A DNA stretch of 64,000 nucleotides. It comes from Bacteroidota bacterium. GTDB taxonomy: Bacteria; Bacteroidota; Bacteroidia; Bacteroidales; JAAUTT01. Position 1 is the stretch's first letter, and each line of letters begins with the position of its first letter. A program made the position numbers and the translations under genes. Shown piece after piece: positions 52,809 through 62,905 of this stretch. The DNA lies in the NCBI GenBank assembly GCA_030706405.1, contig JAUZOO010000009.1:1-64000 (forward strand), read 5' to 3'. The notes beneath the pieces were generated by a model. That model worked only from the letters and a program-made list of their open reading frames with translations. It was not told where the DNA came from and did not search any database.

Positions 52809-53006
52809 TGTATAAAAGAGTAGTAGATAATCGGTAGAAATACTGCCTATAATTTCGTTAACTGTAAACTCTTTTTTCGGGGTCGGTGCAAAAATGGAAG
52901 AGTTTTTTAAAGCTATAAACATTGGACTAGATCATTTCCTTTCTGATCTGAGATAATTTTAAAGATTTTAGTCTATATTTTCAAGATGTAATAAGCAAAT
53001 CGAATA

Positions 53007-53014
53007 TAGTTTTG
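53007..53014 (+). promoter_or_regulatory. Candidate -7 element for the TonB receptor operon
   Basis: TAGTTTTG matches TAnnTTTG, 103 bases before the receptor start. No clear -33 box. Confidence 0.35.
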
Positions 53015-53117
53015 TTGACGATCTTAATTAATGCGAATAGAAATCCACACCTAATTAATTCGCGAATTTCTTTCATTTTATTTGATGTTAACTTTAATTT
53101 AAACCTACTAATTTATA

Positions 53118-55808
53118 ATGCGCTATTCTATCAGAAAACTTCTCATAGTTTTCCTTTTGGTTTATCCGGCCCTCAAAGCACTATCCCAATCCCCAGAAAA
53201 ACAGGAAAGATTAATCCCAATCGATACAGTTGCTTTTTACCTCGAACATAATTTTCCGATAGATTTGTTCTATCAATCCGAATGGTTTAAGAACAAATCG
53301 TTTAACGCTTCCATACTTAAGCTTCCTGTGAGCGAAATTACCGATCTGTTGAAATACAGTTGCAACTGCTCGGTAATTATGCCCGATTCGTCATCGATTG
53401 TATTTATACCTTTAAACTCGGCCATTGAACAAAACTCTGCGGGCGACAACTACCTCACCATTGGCAATCCTGTAGAGTTTGGGAAATATTCGAGAGCAAC
53501 CATCTCCGGGAAAATAGTTGACGGAAAGAAATATCAACCTTTGCCGGGGGTAAAGATCAGGGACGACAAATCGAAAATCAGTACAGTTACTGACAAAAGC
53601 GGGAATTTCAGCATTACGCTTCCCGTTGGCGATAATGACCTCTCCCTTTCCTATATCGGTTATGAGGACAATAAGTATAAAGTTAAACTTATCGGCAATG
53701 GTACAGCTTCTTTTTTCATTTTTGAGAAATCGATCAACCTCAACGAAGTGGTGGTAACTTCGGTTCGCAACGATAATAACTTAGTCAGTACCCAAATGAG
53801 CCAGATACAGCTCACTGCCCGCGATATTAAGGAATTGCCAAGTACTTTTGGGGAAATCGACATAATAAAAAGTGCCACATTATTGCCGGGTGTACAAAGT
53901 GTTGGCGAATTTGGAACCGGGTTGAACATAAGGGGCGGAAGTGCCGATCAAAATTTGATCCTTCTTGAAGACGTGCCAATATTCAACACCTCCCATCTGT
54001 TCGGGTTAACCTCCATCATCAACCCCGACGGTGTGTCGAATGTAAACTTATTAAAGGCTGGGATTCCTGCCAAATACGGAGAAAGGGCCTCGTCGCTGAT
54101 GGATATCCACATGGGAAGCGCAAACTCCGAAAAACCGAAAGCCGCCGGTGGTATAGGCTTGATCAACAGCAGGCTTTCCGTTGATGTTCCGTTGTTCGAC
54201 AATAAAATAAACCTGATGGCAGGAGGCCGCACCACGTATTCGAACTGGCTTCTGCACAGCATCCCCGATTTAGACCTGATGAACAGCTCGGCAGAGTTTT
54301 ATGACCTCAACGCATTGTTAACTGTTGCGCCTGACAAGAATAATAAAATCGTCGCATTCGGATATTTCAGCAACGATAAATTCGGGTTTAGCCACAACGT
54401 CGATTATAAATACGACAACACCATTGCCTCACTCCGCTGGAACCACATTTTTAGCCAAAAACTTTCCTCCAGTCTGATGACCGGGTTCAGCCGCTATAAT
54501 TATGAAATGAGCGAGCTCTACACCCTTCAGGTAAGCGAGTCGTACCAGGTCAAATCGCAGGTATTATACAACAATATCAAAGGGAATCTGACCTGGCACC
54601 CCACGAAAGCCCATACCATCGATGCGGGGGCTAATGCCGTTTTTTACGCCATAAAACCGGGCGATCTTCGTCCTTTAACTTCCGAGTCGTTGGTTGAGCC
54701 AGTCTCTGTCAGCAAACAAAAGGCTCGTGAATTTGCTCTTTATTTAAGCGACAACATCAACATAACCTCTCAGTTAAATGCTGAAATCGGGGTTCGCTAT
54801 ACCTGGTATGCACTGAAAGGGCCGGGAACAGTAAATGAGTACCGAAGCGGATACCCACTGACCACGGAAAACATTACCGACACCATTAGCTACAGCAAAA
54901 CGATTAAACAGTATTCAGGACCTGAACCCAGAATTTCGTTACGATACAGTATCGATGACTTTAGTTCGGTGAAAATTTCGTACAATCATATTAATCAGTA
55001 TATCAATCTTGTATCCAACTCGTCCGTTATGGCGCCCTCCGATGTCTGGAAACTGAGCGACACCTATATCCGTCCGCTGAAATGCGACCAGTATGCCCTG
55101 GGTTATTTCCGGAATTTTAATCATAACGCCATCGAAACTTCGATTGAGGTTTATTACAAAACCCTCACCGATATTGTTGAATGTAAGGATGGAGCAAAAA
55201 TATTATTAAATAATCATCTGGAAACTGACCTCATCAATGCCAAAGGTTATAACTATGGCATTGAGTTCTATGTCAAAAAGAATAGCGGAAGACTAACAGG
55301 ATGGGCCAGTTATACCTATTCCCGGTCGATGCGCAAGACAACCGGAACATACTCGTCGGAACAGATCAATGGCAATAGCTATTTCCCGTCGAATTTCGAC
55401 AAACCTCACAACCTGGTACTTAATAGCAATTACCATATCTCGCGCCGGTGGAGATTTTCGGCTTCGTTTACTTACAACACTGGTCGACCTGTTACCCTTC
55501 CCGAGTTAAAATACAATTACAATGGTTATACACTGGTTTACTATTCACAACGAAACAAGTATCGTTTGCCGGATTATCATCGGCTCGATGTTTCGATCAC
55601 GCTTGACGAATCGCTCCGTTTAAAAAAGAAATGGAAAGGAAGCTGGACGTTCTCGATCATCAATTTATACGGCCGCAAAAACCCTTATTCTACCTTTTTT
55701 CAGAAGGATGCCCCTACCGAATCGAACGATTATCGGCAGTTCAGTCTTTATCAGCTATATATCATAGGTCGGCCGTTGCCTACACTAACGTATAACTTTA
55801 GTTTTTAA
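53118..55808 (+). CDS. TonB-dependent outer-membrane receptor with STN-like N-terminus
   Basis: 896 residues. Signal peptide 1-24; STN-like domain (about 30-115: SEITDLLKYSCNCSVIMPDSSSIVFIP); carboxypeptidase-regulatory-like Ig domain (about 130-205: TISGKIVDGKKYQPLPGVKI, SYIGYED); plug (about 215-340: LNEVVVTS, LLPGVQSVGEFGTGLNIRGGSADQNLILLEDVPIFN); beta-barrel to the terminal Phe (TYNFSF). The STN-like domain is found in receptors that signal to anti-sigma factors, but none is encoded here. The ligand is unknown. Leads a four-gene operon with gaps of 18, 6 and 10 bp. Confidence 0.92.
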   Translation: MRYSIRKLLIVFLLVYPALKALSQSPEKQERLIPIDTVAFYLEHNFPIDLFYQSEWFKNKSFNASILKLPVSEITDLLKYSCNCSVIMPDSSSIVFIPLNSAIEQNSAGDNYLTIGNPVEFGKYSRATISGKIVDGKKYQPLPGVKIRDDKSKISTVTDKSGNFSITLPVGDNDLSLSYIGYEDNKYKVKLIGNGTASFFIFEKSINLNEVVVTSVRNDNNLVSTQMSQIQLTARDIKELPSTFGEIDIIKSATLLPGVQSVGEFGTGLNIRGGSADQNLILLEDVPIFNTSHLFGLTSIINPDGVSNVNLLKAGIPAKYGERASSLMDIHMGSANSEKPKAAGGIGLINSRLSVDVPLFDNKINLMAGGRTTYSNWLLHSIPDLDLMNSSAEFYDLNALLTVAPDKNNKIVAFGYFSNDKFGFSHNVDYKYDNTIASLRWNHIFSQKLSSSLMTGFSRYNYEMSELYTLQVSESYQVKSQVLYNNIKGNLTWHPTKAHTIDAGANAVFYAIKPGDLRPLTSESLVEPVSVSKQKAREFALYLSDNINITSQLNAEIGVRYTWYALKGPGTVNEYRSGYPLTTENITDTISYSKTIKQYSGPEPRISLRYSIDDFSSVKISYNHINQYINLVSNSSVMAPSDVWKLSDTYIRPLKCDQYALGYFRNFNHNAIETSIEVYYKTLTDIVECKDGAKILLNNHLETDLINAKGYNYGIEFYVKKNSGRLTGWASYTYSRSMRKTTGTYSSEQINGNSYFPSNFDKPHNLVLNSNYHISRRWRFSASFTYNTGRPVTLPELKYNYNGYTLVYYSQRNKYRLPDYHRLDVSITLDESLRLKKKWKGSWTFSIINLYGRKNPYSTFFQKDAPTESNDYRQFSLYQLYIIGRPLPTLTYNFSF

Positions 55809-55826
55809 CTTTTCAGGAAACACGAA

Positions 55827-56900
55827 ATGAAAAAATATATTTACATATCCATTTTGTTATTAAGCATTAGTTTTTCCTGTCGAAAGATTTACGATCCCGA
55901 CATTGATAGCAGTCAAAATGCCCTTGTGGTGGAATGCCAGATAACCAACCAGGCCGGGCCCTACACGGTGCATCTGACTAAAGCCCAAGCATACGATGCA
56001 ACCAATACGAGCGGCATTTCGGTGAGAAATGCTAAGGTCTATATTACCGATAACAATAGCCATACATACAACTTTACAGAATTGGGCTCAGGATATTACG
56101 CTTCAAACGCTGCGGATTTTACCGGCATCCCAGGAATAACCTATACGCTTCATATTAAAACTTCCGACGGCAACATCTATGAATCATCATCGCAGAAAAT
56201 GCTGTCCAACGATTACGCCGACTCCGTTTATGCGGAATATTCCTCGAAAGAAACCCTTGTGGAAGATTACGACGGGGAAACCCGAAAAGTAACCACCGAT
56301 GGCGTGGATTTGCTTACTGACATAAAAAATAATACCGACACCTTGCCCCGATTCAGGTTTAAATCGACTATTTATTCGGAATGGATCTTCGTCCTTTCGT
56401 TGCCGATGTCTCCCGTCTCTATCTATTATTACGGATGGTACACAACGTACCCCGACGATAACGTAAATCTGACCCAGGAAAAATACAGCACTTCATCCAA
56501 AAGTATCGAAAAGCATTCCATTTGTTTTGTCCCCACGGTGAAATATTGTATCGCCGATTTGCCCGATACCTCGGCCACTGTACCGATAATAAACAGGATA
56601 ATCAAAGTCCTGCAATACAGGGTTAACGACGAAACGTTTCAGTATTACAAAAATATAAACACGCTGATATCGGCCGAAGGCAAAATTTTTGACCCGGTAG
56701 CGATGCAATTAAAGGGCAACATAACTTGCACCAACGACCCCTCGAAAATAGTCTTGGGCTTTTTCGAAGTTTCGTCGTTAAAAATAAAAACCTACTCCAT
56801 CAGAAGGGGCGATAAAATTGTTGTTAAACAGCCTAATATATGGCCACCGACAAACAGTGGTTTCAAGCAAGATACAATCCCCTCCTTTTGGGTTAACTAA
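55827..56900 (+). CDS. DUF4249 surface lipoprotein, partner of the TonB receptor
   Basis: 357 residues with lipobox ISFSC (Cys18) and the DUF4249 start pattern YDPDIDSSQNALVVECQITNQAGPYTVHLTKAQAY. DUF4249 lipoproteins regularly follow TonB receptors in Bacteroidota and are thought to act with them at the cell surface, by analogy to SusD. Substrate unknown. Confidence 0.88.
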   Translation: MKKYIYISILLLSISFSCRKIYDPDIDSSQNALVVECQITNQAGPYTVHLTKAQAYDATNTSGISVRNAKVYITDNNSHTYNFTELGSGYYASNAADFTGIPGITYTLHIKTSDGNIYESSSQKMLSNDYADSVYAEYSSKETLVEDYDGETRKVTTDGVDLLTDIKNNTDTLPRFRFKSTIYSEWIFVLSLPMSPVSIYYYGWYTTYPDDNVNLTQEKYSTSSKSIEKHSICFVPTVKYCIADLPDTSATVPIINRIIKVLQYRVNDETFQYYKNINTLISAEGKIFDPVAMQLKGNITCTNDPSKIVLGFFEVSSLKIKTYSIRRGDKIVVKQPNIWPPTNSGFKQDTIPSFWVN

Positions 56901-56906
56901 TCAACT

Positions 56907-58598
56907 ATGAAAAAATTAAATATAACCTTGTTAATAACGGTACTGCAATTGTTCTTAACCTATCTTGGAGCACAGGAACAAGCCAGCCTGCATACTGACC
57001 GCAATATATTTATTGCCGGAGAAAACCTGTTTTTTAACCTTTATATTGTTGATAAACAAGGTTCAACATCTTCCAGCAAAAGCAATTTTGCTTATCTTGT
57101 TTTACGAAACGTACAAAACGCCCGAATTTATGGCCTCCGCCTTAAGCTAAACAATGGAATGGCCAGCGGAAGCCTGTATTTGCCCGACACCCTCAGCACC
57201 GGGCCTTACCAACTGGTAGCTTACACCAATTACATGAGAAATGCCGGCGAAGAAAGTTTCTTTACGCGAGAAATTTTCGTTGCAAACAGATTCGACAACG
57301 AGCCCGGAAAGCTCCTGTCGTATGCGCTAAACGATACAGCAAACGTATTCACCCCCCTTAGTGCTGCTGGGAACAACTTAAAACTGTCTTTCGATAAGCC
57401 CAGGTACCATAAAAGAGAAAAAATAAGCATCGACATTGACCCTTCCGAGTCTGGACTTAAATCACTGACCAACATTTCAATATCGGTGCATAAAACTGAG
57501 CCGATCGAAACCGTACAAACGAACTCGGGCCTTGCAGACGGGAAGCCTGAATCATCTGAATGTTCCTATTTGCCCGAAAATAAAGGAACTATCGTTAATG
57601 GCCGGCTGATTGACAACGACAATCAAAAAGGCCTCCCCGAAAAAATTATTTTCTTATCCACGCCGGATAGTATTGCAAACCTCCAATTTACTCAAACCGA
57701 CAAAGAGGGGAAATTTCAATTTCTGCTAAATGGTTACTACACCAACAAAAAACTGTATTTTAAAGCACAGGATACTCAAAACGCAAAGATTGAAATTGAC
57801 GATAAATACGATATTAAAACCGCCTTCAAGCCATCTGTTCGCTATTCTATAACAGCAATGGTTAACTATTTAACGAATGCTAAAAACGTTACCACTATCC
57901 AAAAGAACTATCGTTCCGATTATAAAAAAGAACTTACAGCCCGGCCATCAAAAATTGAAAACCCGCCAACATTCTACTTAAAACCTTATTTTACTACTTA
58001 TCCTGCCGACTATGTAAAACTGAACGATTTTGTTGAAATATCAAGGGAATTGCTGTTTTTGTCAAAAATTCGAAAACACAGCAAGATGTACATTATCAAC
58101 ATGCTGGATTATAACAATAAAGACTTTTTCTCCGAAAGCCCTTTAATATTTCTGGACGGGGTGCCCATCGACGATATTAACCAGATCATCCCTCTAAACA
58201 CCGACAAAATCAATAAGATTGAAACTGTTGGCGAAAGCCTGTATTATGGCGGGCTTTTCTTTTCGGGTATTATGGCTGTTTTCAGCAAGAAGAACGAACT
58301 CAATAATATCCACTGGCAGTCAACAACGCTTTCGCTGAAAGCGGAGCCAGACTACCCTGCATCGGTATTCTGTCCCCCGGATTATTCGAAAGACAATAAA
58401 CGCCTGCGTATTCCCGATTTTCGCCAGTTATTATATTGGGAACCCAATGCTACCCTTCAGCTTGGCGAAAAAAAACACATCGAGTGCTATGCCTCTGACA
58501 ATACCGGAGAATATACCATAGATGTAAAAGGGGTTACAGCCGATGGTACTCCTGTAAACGCCAGCACCACTTTTACCATTTTGTCCAATTCAAAATAA
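56907..58598 (+). CDS. Secreted MG2-like protein with an orphan plug-like C-terminal part
   Basis: 563 residues, signal peptide 1-22. Residues about 25-130 resemble a macroglobulin MG2 domain (LHTDRNIFIAGENLFFNLYIVD, GSLYLPDTLSTGPYQLVAYTNYMRN). About 225-300 looks like a carboxypeptidase-regulatory Ig fold (GTIVNGRLIDNDNQKGLPEK, TDKEGKFQFLLNG). About 405-450 resembles a TonB plug (PLIFLDGVPIDDINQIIPLNTDKINKIETV) but no barrel follows. Probably an accessory surface protein for the receptor upstream. Function not established. Confidence 0.7.
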   Translation: MKKLNITLLITVLQLFLTYLGAQEQASLHTDRNIFIAGENLFFNLYIVDKQGSTSSSKSNFAYLVLRNVQNARIYGLRLKLNNGMASGSLYLPDTLSTGPYQLVAYTNYMRNAGEESFFTREIFVANRFDNEPGKLLSYALNDTANVFTPLSAAGNNLKLSFDKPRYHKREKISIDIDPSESGLKSLTNISISVHKTEPIETVQTNSGLADGKPESSECSYLPENKGTIVNGRLIDNDNQKGLPEKIIFLSTPDSIANLQFTQTDKEGKFQFLLNGYYTNKKLYFKAQDTQNAKIEIDDKYDIKTAFKPSVRYSITAMVNYLTNAKNVTTIQKNYRSDYKKELTARPSKIENPPTFYLKPYFTTYPADYVKLNDFVEISRELLFLSKIRKHSKMYIINMLDYNNKDFFSESPLIFLDGVPIDDINQIIPLNTDKINKIETVGESLYYGGLFFSGIMAVFSKKNELNNIHWQSTTLSLKAEPDYPASVFCPPDYSKDNKRLRIPDFRQLLYWEPNATLQLGEKKHIECYASDNTGEYTIDVKGVTADGTPVNASTTFTILSNSK

Positions 58599-58608
58599 AA
58601 ACCCAACT

Positions 58609-59346
58609 GTGAAATATTTATTGGTTATAATTCAGTTAGTATTTGTGTCGTTCAACGCACTGTCGCAAAACCATAAGCCATGCCCCTGCGATTTAGCGGC
58701 CGATTCAGTATTTTCGCCAAAGCTTATCGGAACGGTTTACTATCAGCTATTTGGAATTATCGGTACCGAATTTTTTAACAAAGCCTATGTGAGAGGAAAT
58801 ATAGTTCTCACTAATGATGATACTGCCCGAAATATCAATATGCGGTACAACGGACGCATTGACGGATTGTTATACTGGCCGCAGAAGAGTGGCTCCGAAA
58901 TCCTATTGGACAAATCCTATATTAAAGAATTTAGTTTGGAGTACCCTTCCGAAAATTCTAAATCTGTTTTTCAGAGGATGAAAATTGTCATATCCCTTAC
59001 CAATGATTCTTCCGAACATTTTTGTCAACGGCTTTACCTGGGCAACCTTTCACTTTTTGCTTACAGGCAATGTGTATTAGCCCAGATTGTCAACGAATAC
59101 GTAGGAAAATCGCTTGTTGCGAAGAGTTTATATGAACCCAAAATCATCTACTATTTTAAGCTGCCCAATAACCGGACGATAGGTTTTAAACGACTAAACC
59201 GAAGGTCGTTAAGCTCTATCTTCCCGAAAGACAAAGAACTGCTGAAATCGGTACTTAAAAAGCTGCACCAGCGAAGGTTCCGTAAGGAAGAGGATTTTAT
59301 TAAGCTGGCCTCGGCGTTAAATCAGGCTCCGGAAATTTTCAACTAA
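58609..59346 (+). CDS. Secreted protein of unknown function, last gene of the receptor operon
   Basis: 245 residues beginning with GTG, chosen because it directly precedes a clean signal peptide (KYLLVIIQLVFVSFNALSQ) 10 bp after the previous gene. A CPC motif follows the cleavage site (HKPCPCDLA), and the C-terminal third is basic (LKKLHQRRFRKEEDFIKLA). No family recognised. Confidence 0.7.
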   Translation: MKYLLVIIQLVFVSFNALSQNHKPCPCDLAADSVFSPKLIGTVYYQLFGIIGTEFFNKAYVRGNIVLTNDDTARNINMRYNGRIDGLLYWPQKSGSEILLDKSYIKEFSLEYPSENSKSVFQRMKIVISLTNDSSEHFCQRLYLGNLSLFAYRQCVLAQIVNEYVGKSLVAKSLYEPKIIYYFKLPNNRTIGFKRLNRRSLSSIFPKDKELLKSVLKKLHQRRFRKEEDFIKLASALNQAPEIFN

Positions 59347-59358
59347 ACTGATTCAAAT

Positions 59359-59400
59359 ACAGAAACGCCCTAATCCTTCAAAAGATTAGGGCGTTTCTGT
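59359..59400. terminator. Strong hairpin between convergent operons
   Basis: Perfect 17-bp stem ACAGAAACGCCCTAATC / GATTAGGGCGTTTCTGT with an eight-base loop, 12 bases after the stop of the receptor operon and 20 before the end of the GH42 gene. T-tracts are weak in both directions, but the stem is strong. Confidence 0.8.
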
Positions 59401-59420
59401 TAAAAAAACTGTACCAGATT

Positions 59421-61502
59421 TTATTTTTCCTTCCACACTAAAACTCCGGCCGGATCGATGGCGGTTTTGCCGACCAGTACCTCAGCTTTTGAAGGTAGGC
59501 CCATAGTGTAAGTTTTATCGGAGTAGTTTACGGCAATGCCAAAGCCGTCGCGGTATTCTACCATAACGCCATCGGGATAATCCTTTACCGGGATGCTAAG
59601 CTGGCTGTAAACCTTTTTAAGCACTTCCTTTTCGAGTGCCCCGCTGCGACTGTCAACGCCCACATAAGTTACCGTTCCCTTGCCCAGATGACGGAAGATA
59701 ACAGCGGGTTTACCGGCGTAGAAATCGCCCTGAAAAGTTGCCCAGGTTTCAGTTCCGGGGCGCGGTTTCAATATTTCGCCCCAACTAACCCAGTCGTAAC
59801 GGTTGTTGCCCATTTGAATGGTATCGGCAGCGTGTGGCATCAACAGGTCGTAAAATTCAATTTCGGCACCGATTAAATCGTAAATAGGAGCAGCAAACTT
59901 CGCTTCCCACAGGTGGCCTTCGCGGTCTTTATGGCCGGTACGACAGGTAAGGATAAGGTTGCCGCCATTCTTAACATAATTAGTCCATTTGTCCACCAGT
60001 TTGCTGTCGAGTTGTTGATAGGCCGGAGCAATAAGCACTTTATATGCCGAAAAATCGAAGGTGTCTTTCACAAAATCGACCGGGGCACCGAATGATTTAA
60101 GCGGTTTATAATATTTAGTGATATGAGCCAGCGTGTTCCACTGTTTAGTCTGCTTATTCTGTTCCATTCCCCACATATTTTCGTGGTTGAAGAGGATGGC
60201 TGTTTTGCGGTTTACATAGTCGGTCGGTAATTTAGCTTTGGCATCATAATGTTTACGAAGGAGCTGAATTTCTTCCATAAATTTTTGATATTCCAGCCCG
60301 CCGGGAGTAGGCGTTACGCCATCGTAACTCATAATTCCGTAGTGGTATTGTTCGTAACCATAAAGCGGGGCGCGGAAACGATAGGTGCAGGCGAGTTTGC
60401 TGCCTCCTGCAAATACGTTCCAAAGCCACATACGTACAGCACCGGGAGCTGGTTGTGGATTGATGCTTCCCCAGTTTACCTGTCCGGGTTGGAGTTCCAT
60501 TACACCATAAATTCCACCGGACAGCGGGCGGAAATAATCGTTGCACATGGGGATAATTTCGGGATCGCCCAGGCGGTACCCTTTACGACCTATACCCATA
60601 GCCCCGCCAAAAACCATGTATTTGGTGTAAGTGGCAAAATCTAGCTCGTGGCTTTTACCAATAAAGCCTTCATTAATATTGGGAATGTAGTTTGAGGTAA
60701 TCCATTGGTTAGGGGATACAATACGACGGATAGCCCGGGCCTGATCGTCGAGGAAGGTTGAGGTTTCTTCGGCCGCAAAACGGGTATGGTCAAGTATCTG
60801 ATGAAGATTCATGCCCCATTGCGAACGCTTAGGAATATTGATCTGAGAGAAATCGCTGTACCATTCGCTCCAAAAAGCTGTACCCCACGATACATTAAGT
60901 GCATCGATGGTTTTGTATTTATTTTTTAGCCAGTCGCGAAAACGTTGCTGGGCGTCGTCGCCGTAATCGTAATGGGCGCGTGGTTCATTATCGAGCTGCC
61001 AGCCCATAATCCATTTATTTTGTCCATAATGCCTGGCCAACTCCTCAATCATTTTAATGGAATACTGTCGGTAATAGTTACTGGAGAATGAAGCGTGCTG
61101 ACGAGCTCCGTGATCCAGACTTTGCCCGTCTTCCTGTTTCAATAGAATATCGGGATGTTTACGAGCCAACCATACCGGAGGAGTGGCTGTAGAGGTACAC
61201 ATGATTACTTTGATATTATATTTTGCAGCAAGTGATACGGCGCGGTCGAGCCATTTGAAATCGTACTTACCTTCAGCAGGTTCGAGTTGGGCCCAGGCAA
61301 ACTCGGCAAAATGGGTATATTCAAAGCCCATCTCCGCAATTTTTTTCAAATCGCGTTCCCATTGTGTGGAGTCCCAATGCTCGGGATAATAGTAAACGCC
61401 GGTAGAGATTAACTGGTTTGTTGGGAAAAACCGGGCACCTTTTTGGGCGAACGTTCCGATGCTGATTATCAGAAAAAGAATTAGAATGCATGTTTTCTTC
61501 AT
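59421..61502 (-). CDS. Secreted GH42 beta-galactosidase
   Basis: 693 residues with a signal peptide (ending GTFAQ). GH42 TIM barrel: GVYYYPEHWDSTQWERDL, FAEFAWAQLEPAEGKYDF, acid/base E173 in WQLDNEPR, nucleophile E336 in GVMELQPGQVNW. The GH42 trimerisation (GATase-like) domain follows at about 430-640, and a short beta C-terminal domain. Exported form, so it probably acts on galactosides released from polysaccharides in the periplasm. Confidence 0.93.
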   Translation of the reverse strand: MKKTCILILFLIISIGTFAQKGARFFPTNQLISTGVYYYPEHWDSTQWERDLKKIAEMGFEYTHFAEFAWAQLEPAEGKYDFKWLDRAVSLAAKYNIKVIMCTSTATPPVWLARKHPDILLKQEDGQSLDHGARQHASFSSNYYRQYSIKMIEELARHYGQNKWIMGWQLDNEPRAHYDYGDDAQQRFRDWLKNKYKTIDALNVSWGTAFWSEWYSDFSQINIPKRSQWGMNLHQILDHTRFAAEETSTFLDDQARAIRRIVSPNQWITSNYIPNINEGFIGKSHELDFATYTKYMVFGGAMGIGRKGYRLGDPEIIPMCNDYFRPLSGGIYGVMELQPGQVNWGSINPQPAPGAVRMWLWNVFAGGSKLACTYRFRAPLYGYEQYHYGIMSYDGVTPTPGGLEYQKFMEEIQLLRKHYDAKAKLPTDYVNRKTAILFNHENMWGMEQNKQTKQWNTLAHITKYYKPLKSFGAPVDFVKDTFDFSAYKVLIAPAYQQLDSKLVDKWTNYVKNGGNLILTCRTGHKDREGHLWEAKFAAPIYDLIGAEIEFYDLLMPHAADTIQMGNNRYDWVSWGEILKPRPGTETWATFQGDFYAGKPAVIFRHLGKGTVTYVGVDSRSGALEKEVLKKVYSQLSIPVKDYPDGVMVEYRDGFGIAVNYSDKTYTMGLPSKAEVLVGKTAIDPAGVLVWKEK

Positions 61503-61548
61503 ATTATAATAGTGTGTTAGTGAGTTTTGTTGTCATAAATAAGGCTTG

Positions 61549-62715
61549 CTATTCTTTTTTTATCTCCCAATCCGTTGTTTCCCCGTTATCTTTTTTGATG
61601 ATGAGGAAAGCTTCGTTTTTATCTTTCAGAAAAGGATTGTCAAGTATATCGCAAAGCGTAAGGTTTTTGCAATCAACACCGTCTATCATCAGTATCTGGT
61701 CGCCAATTTGTACGCGACCGTCGGTTTTACCCCAGATAGCGCTAACCCAAAGCAATCCGTCTTTTACTACCATCGACATGTTCCAGCGTTTTTCGCGGGC
61801 ATCATTGATGGGCAGGTAAGGTTGATAATAGAAGCGTCCATTGCGAAAGTCGAGGGTTATAACGCCGAAGCGAAGTATTTTGGCTCCAACGCGCGATACC
61901 GGCGAACTGGTGGTTTCGGCAATGATGTTGTCGATTTCCGTACCATTAATCGATAGTATTGGGATGAAAAGCTTGCTCAGCATTTCGTTTTCGGCCAATC
62001 CTGCAATGCTGATGCTGTTGCTACCATAACCTTCGGCAATGGTTTGGAAAGCTTTAAATTTTTTCATCTTGGCAAAATGATCCCTGCTGATGGTGTAATA
62101 TTCGTCGGCGCCGCTGTCGAACAGCACCATTTCGTTCAGATTATTTCGGAAGGTAACCCAGATGTACGGGTTGCTTTGTTGGTCGAGCGTGAGCGGGGAG
62201 GAGGGAACGTTGCGCAACGGTAGTTTATTGCGATCGTCGGTGATAGTTACTGTTTTGTCGAGGGCCGAAATACGGACGATAGATTTGCGAAACAGGTTGC
62301 TGCCCAGAATACCATCGACATGAAAGCAGTCGGTAAAAAGATCTTCCTGAACCACTAATGCCGGAATATTCTTAAACGACACATCGCCCAAAGAGATGTC
62401 GCCGATGATGACCGTCTGCGCCGAGTCCTTTCGGCCATTGGCATCGGTGAGTATTTTGGTGTCGTAGACCGAAGGGTTTATCTCGTTAAAAAGGTGCCGG
62501 AAAATGGCTACCGGAGCTCCGGTATCGAGGATAAAACGGCGTTTTTTCCCGCCAACCTCGGCAGTTACAATAATTTTATTTTTAATAATTTCGTAAGGCA
62601 GCTTAATCAAATATCCCGATTTGTTGGCCCCGCCCTGATTCAGGTTGATATTCTGGGCAACAACCTTTGTTTGGCTCAGACATAAAACAATAAGAAAATA
62701 CAGAATTTTTCGCAT
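61549..62715 (-). CDS. Secreted retropepsin-like aspartyl protease with C-terminal PDZ domain
   Basis: 388 residues from the ATG at 62715, chosen because MRKILYFLIVLCLSQTKVVAQ is a clean signal peptide; the frame is open for 27 more codons upstream. Two aspartyl-protease-like lobes with D64 in RFILDTGAP and D200 in VLFDSGADE, each followed by a hydrophobic-hydrophobic-G-type segment (GILGSNLFR). The C-terminal 80 residues are PDZ-like (GRVQIGDQILMIDGVDCKNL). Periplasmic; substrate unknown. Confidence 0.85.
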   Translation of the reverse strand: MRKILYFLIVLCLSQTKVVAQNINLNQGGANKSGYLIKLPYEIIKNKIIVTAEVGGKKRRFILDTGAPVAIFRHLFNEINPSVYDTKILTDANGRKDSAQTVIIGDISLGDVSFKNIPALVVQEDLFTDCFHVDGILGSNLFRKSIVRISALDKTVTITDDRNKLPLRNVPSSPLTLDQQSNPYIWVTFRNNLNEMVLFDSGADEYYTISRDHFAKMKKFKAFQTIAEGYGSNSISIAGLAENEMLSKLFIPILSINGTEIDNIIAETTSSPVSRVGAKILRFGVITLDFRNGRFYYQPYLPINDAREKRWNMSMVVKDGLLWVSAIWGKTDGRVQIGDQILMIDGVDCKNLTLCDILDNPFLKDKNEAFLIIKKDNGETTDWEIKKE

Positions 62716-62905
62716 GGTCTTCCTAACGCTAATCATTCCCAAAAATAAGAAATTAAAAGTTTTAACCTTTCGCTTAAACCTATAAGACTGTTTCAAAAAT
62801 CTTGTTAATTTAGGACATGGCTAAATGTCAATTTATAACGGACTATCGATTGCCGTGTAGCTTAACATTGATAGCAAATGTTTGTTCAATCTTAAAATTG
62901 TAATT

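Larger units (their letters stand above)
52698..53117. other. 420-bp regulatory region between cysJ and the TonB receptor operon
   Basis: Divergent promoter region without a gene. The cysJ side holds a cluster of TACC/GGTA boxes; the receptor side holds a candidate -7 element. Both are listed separately. Confidence 0.65.
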
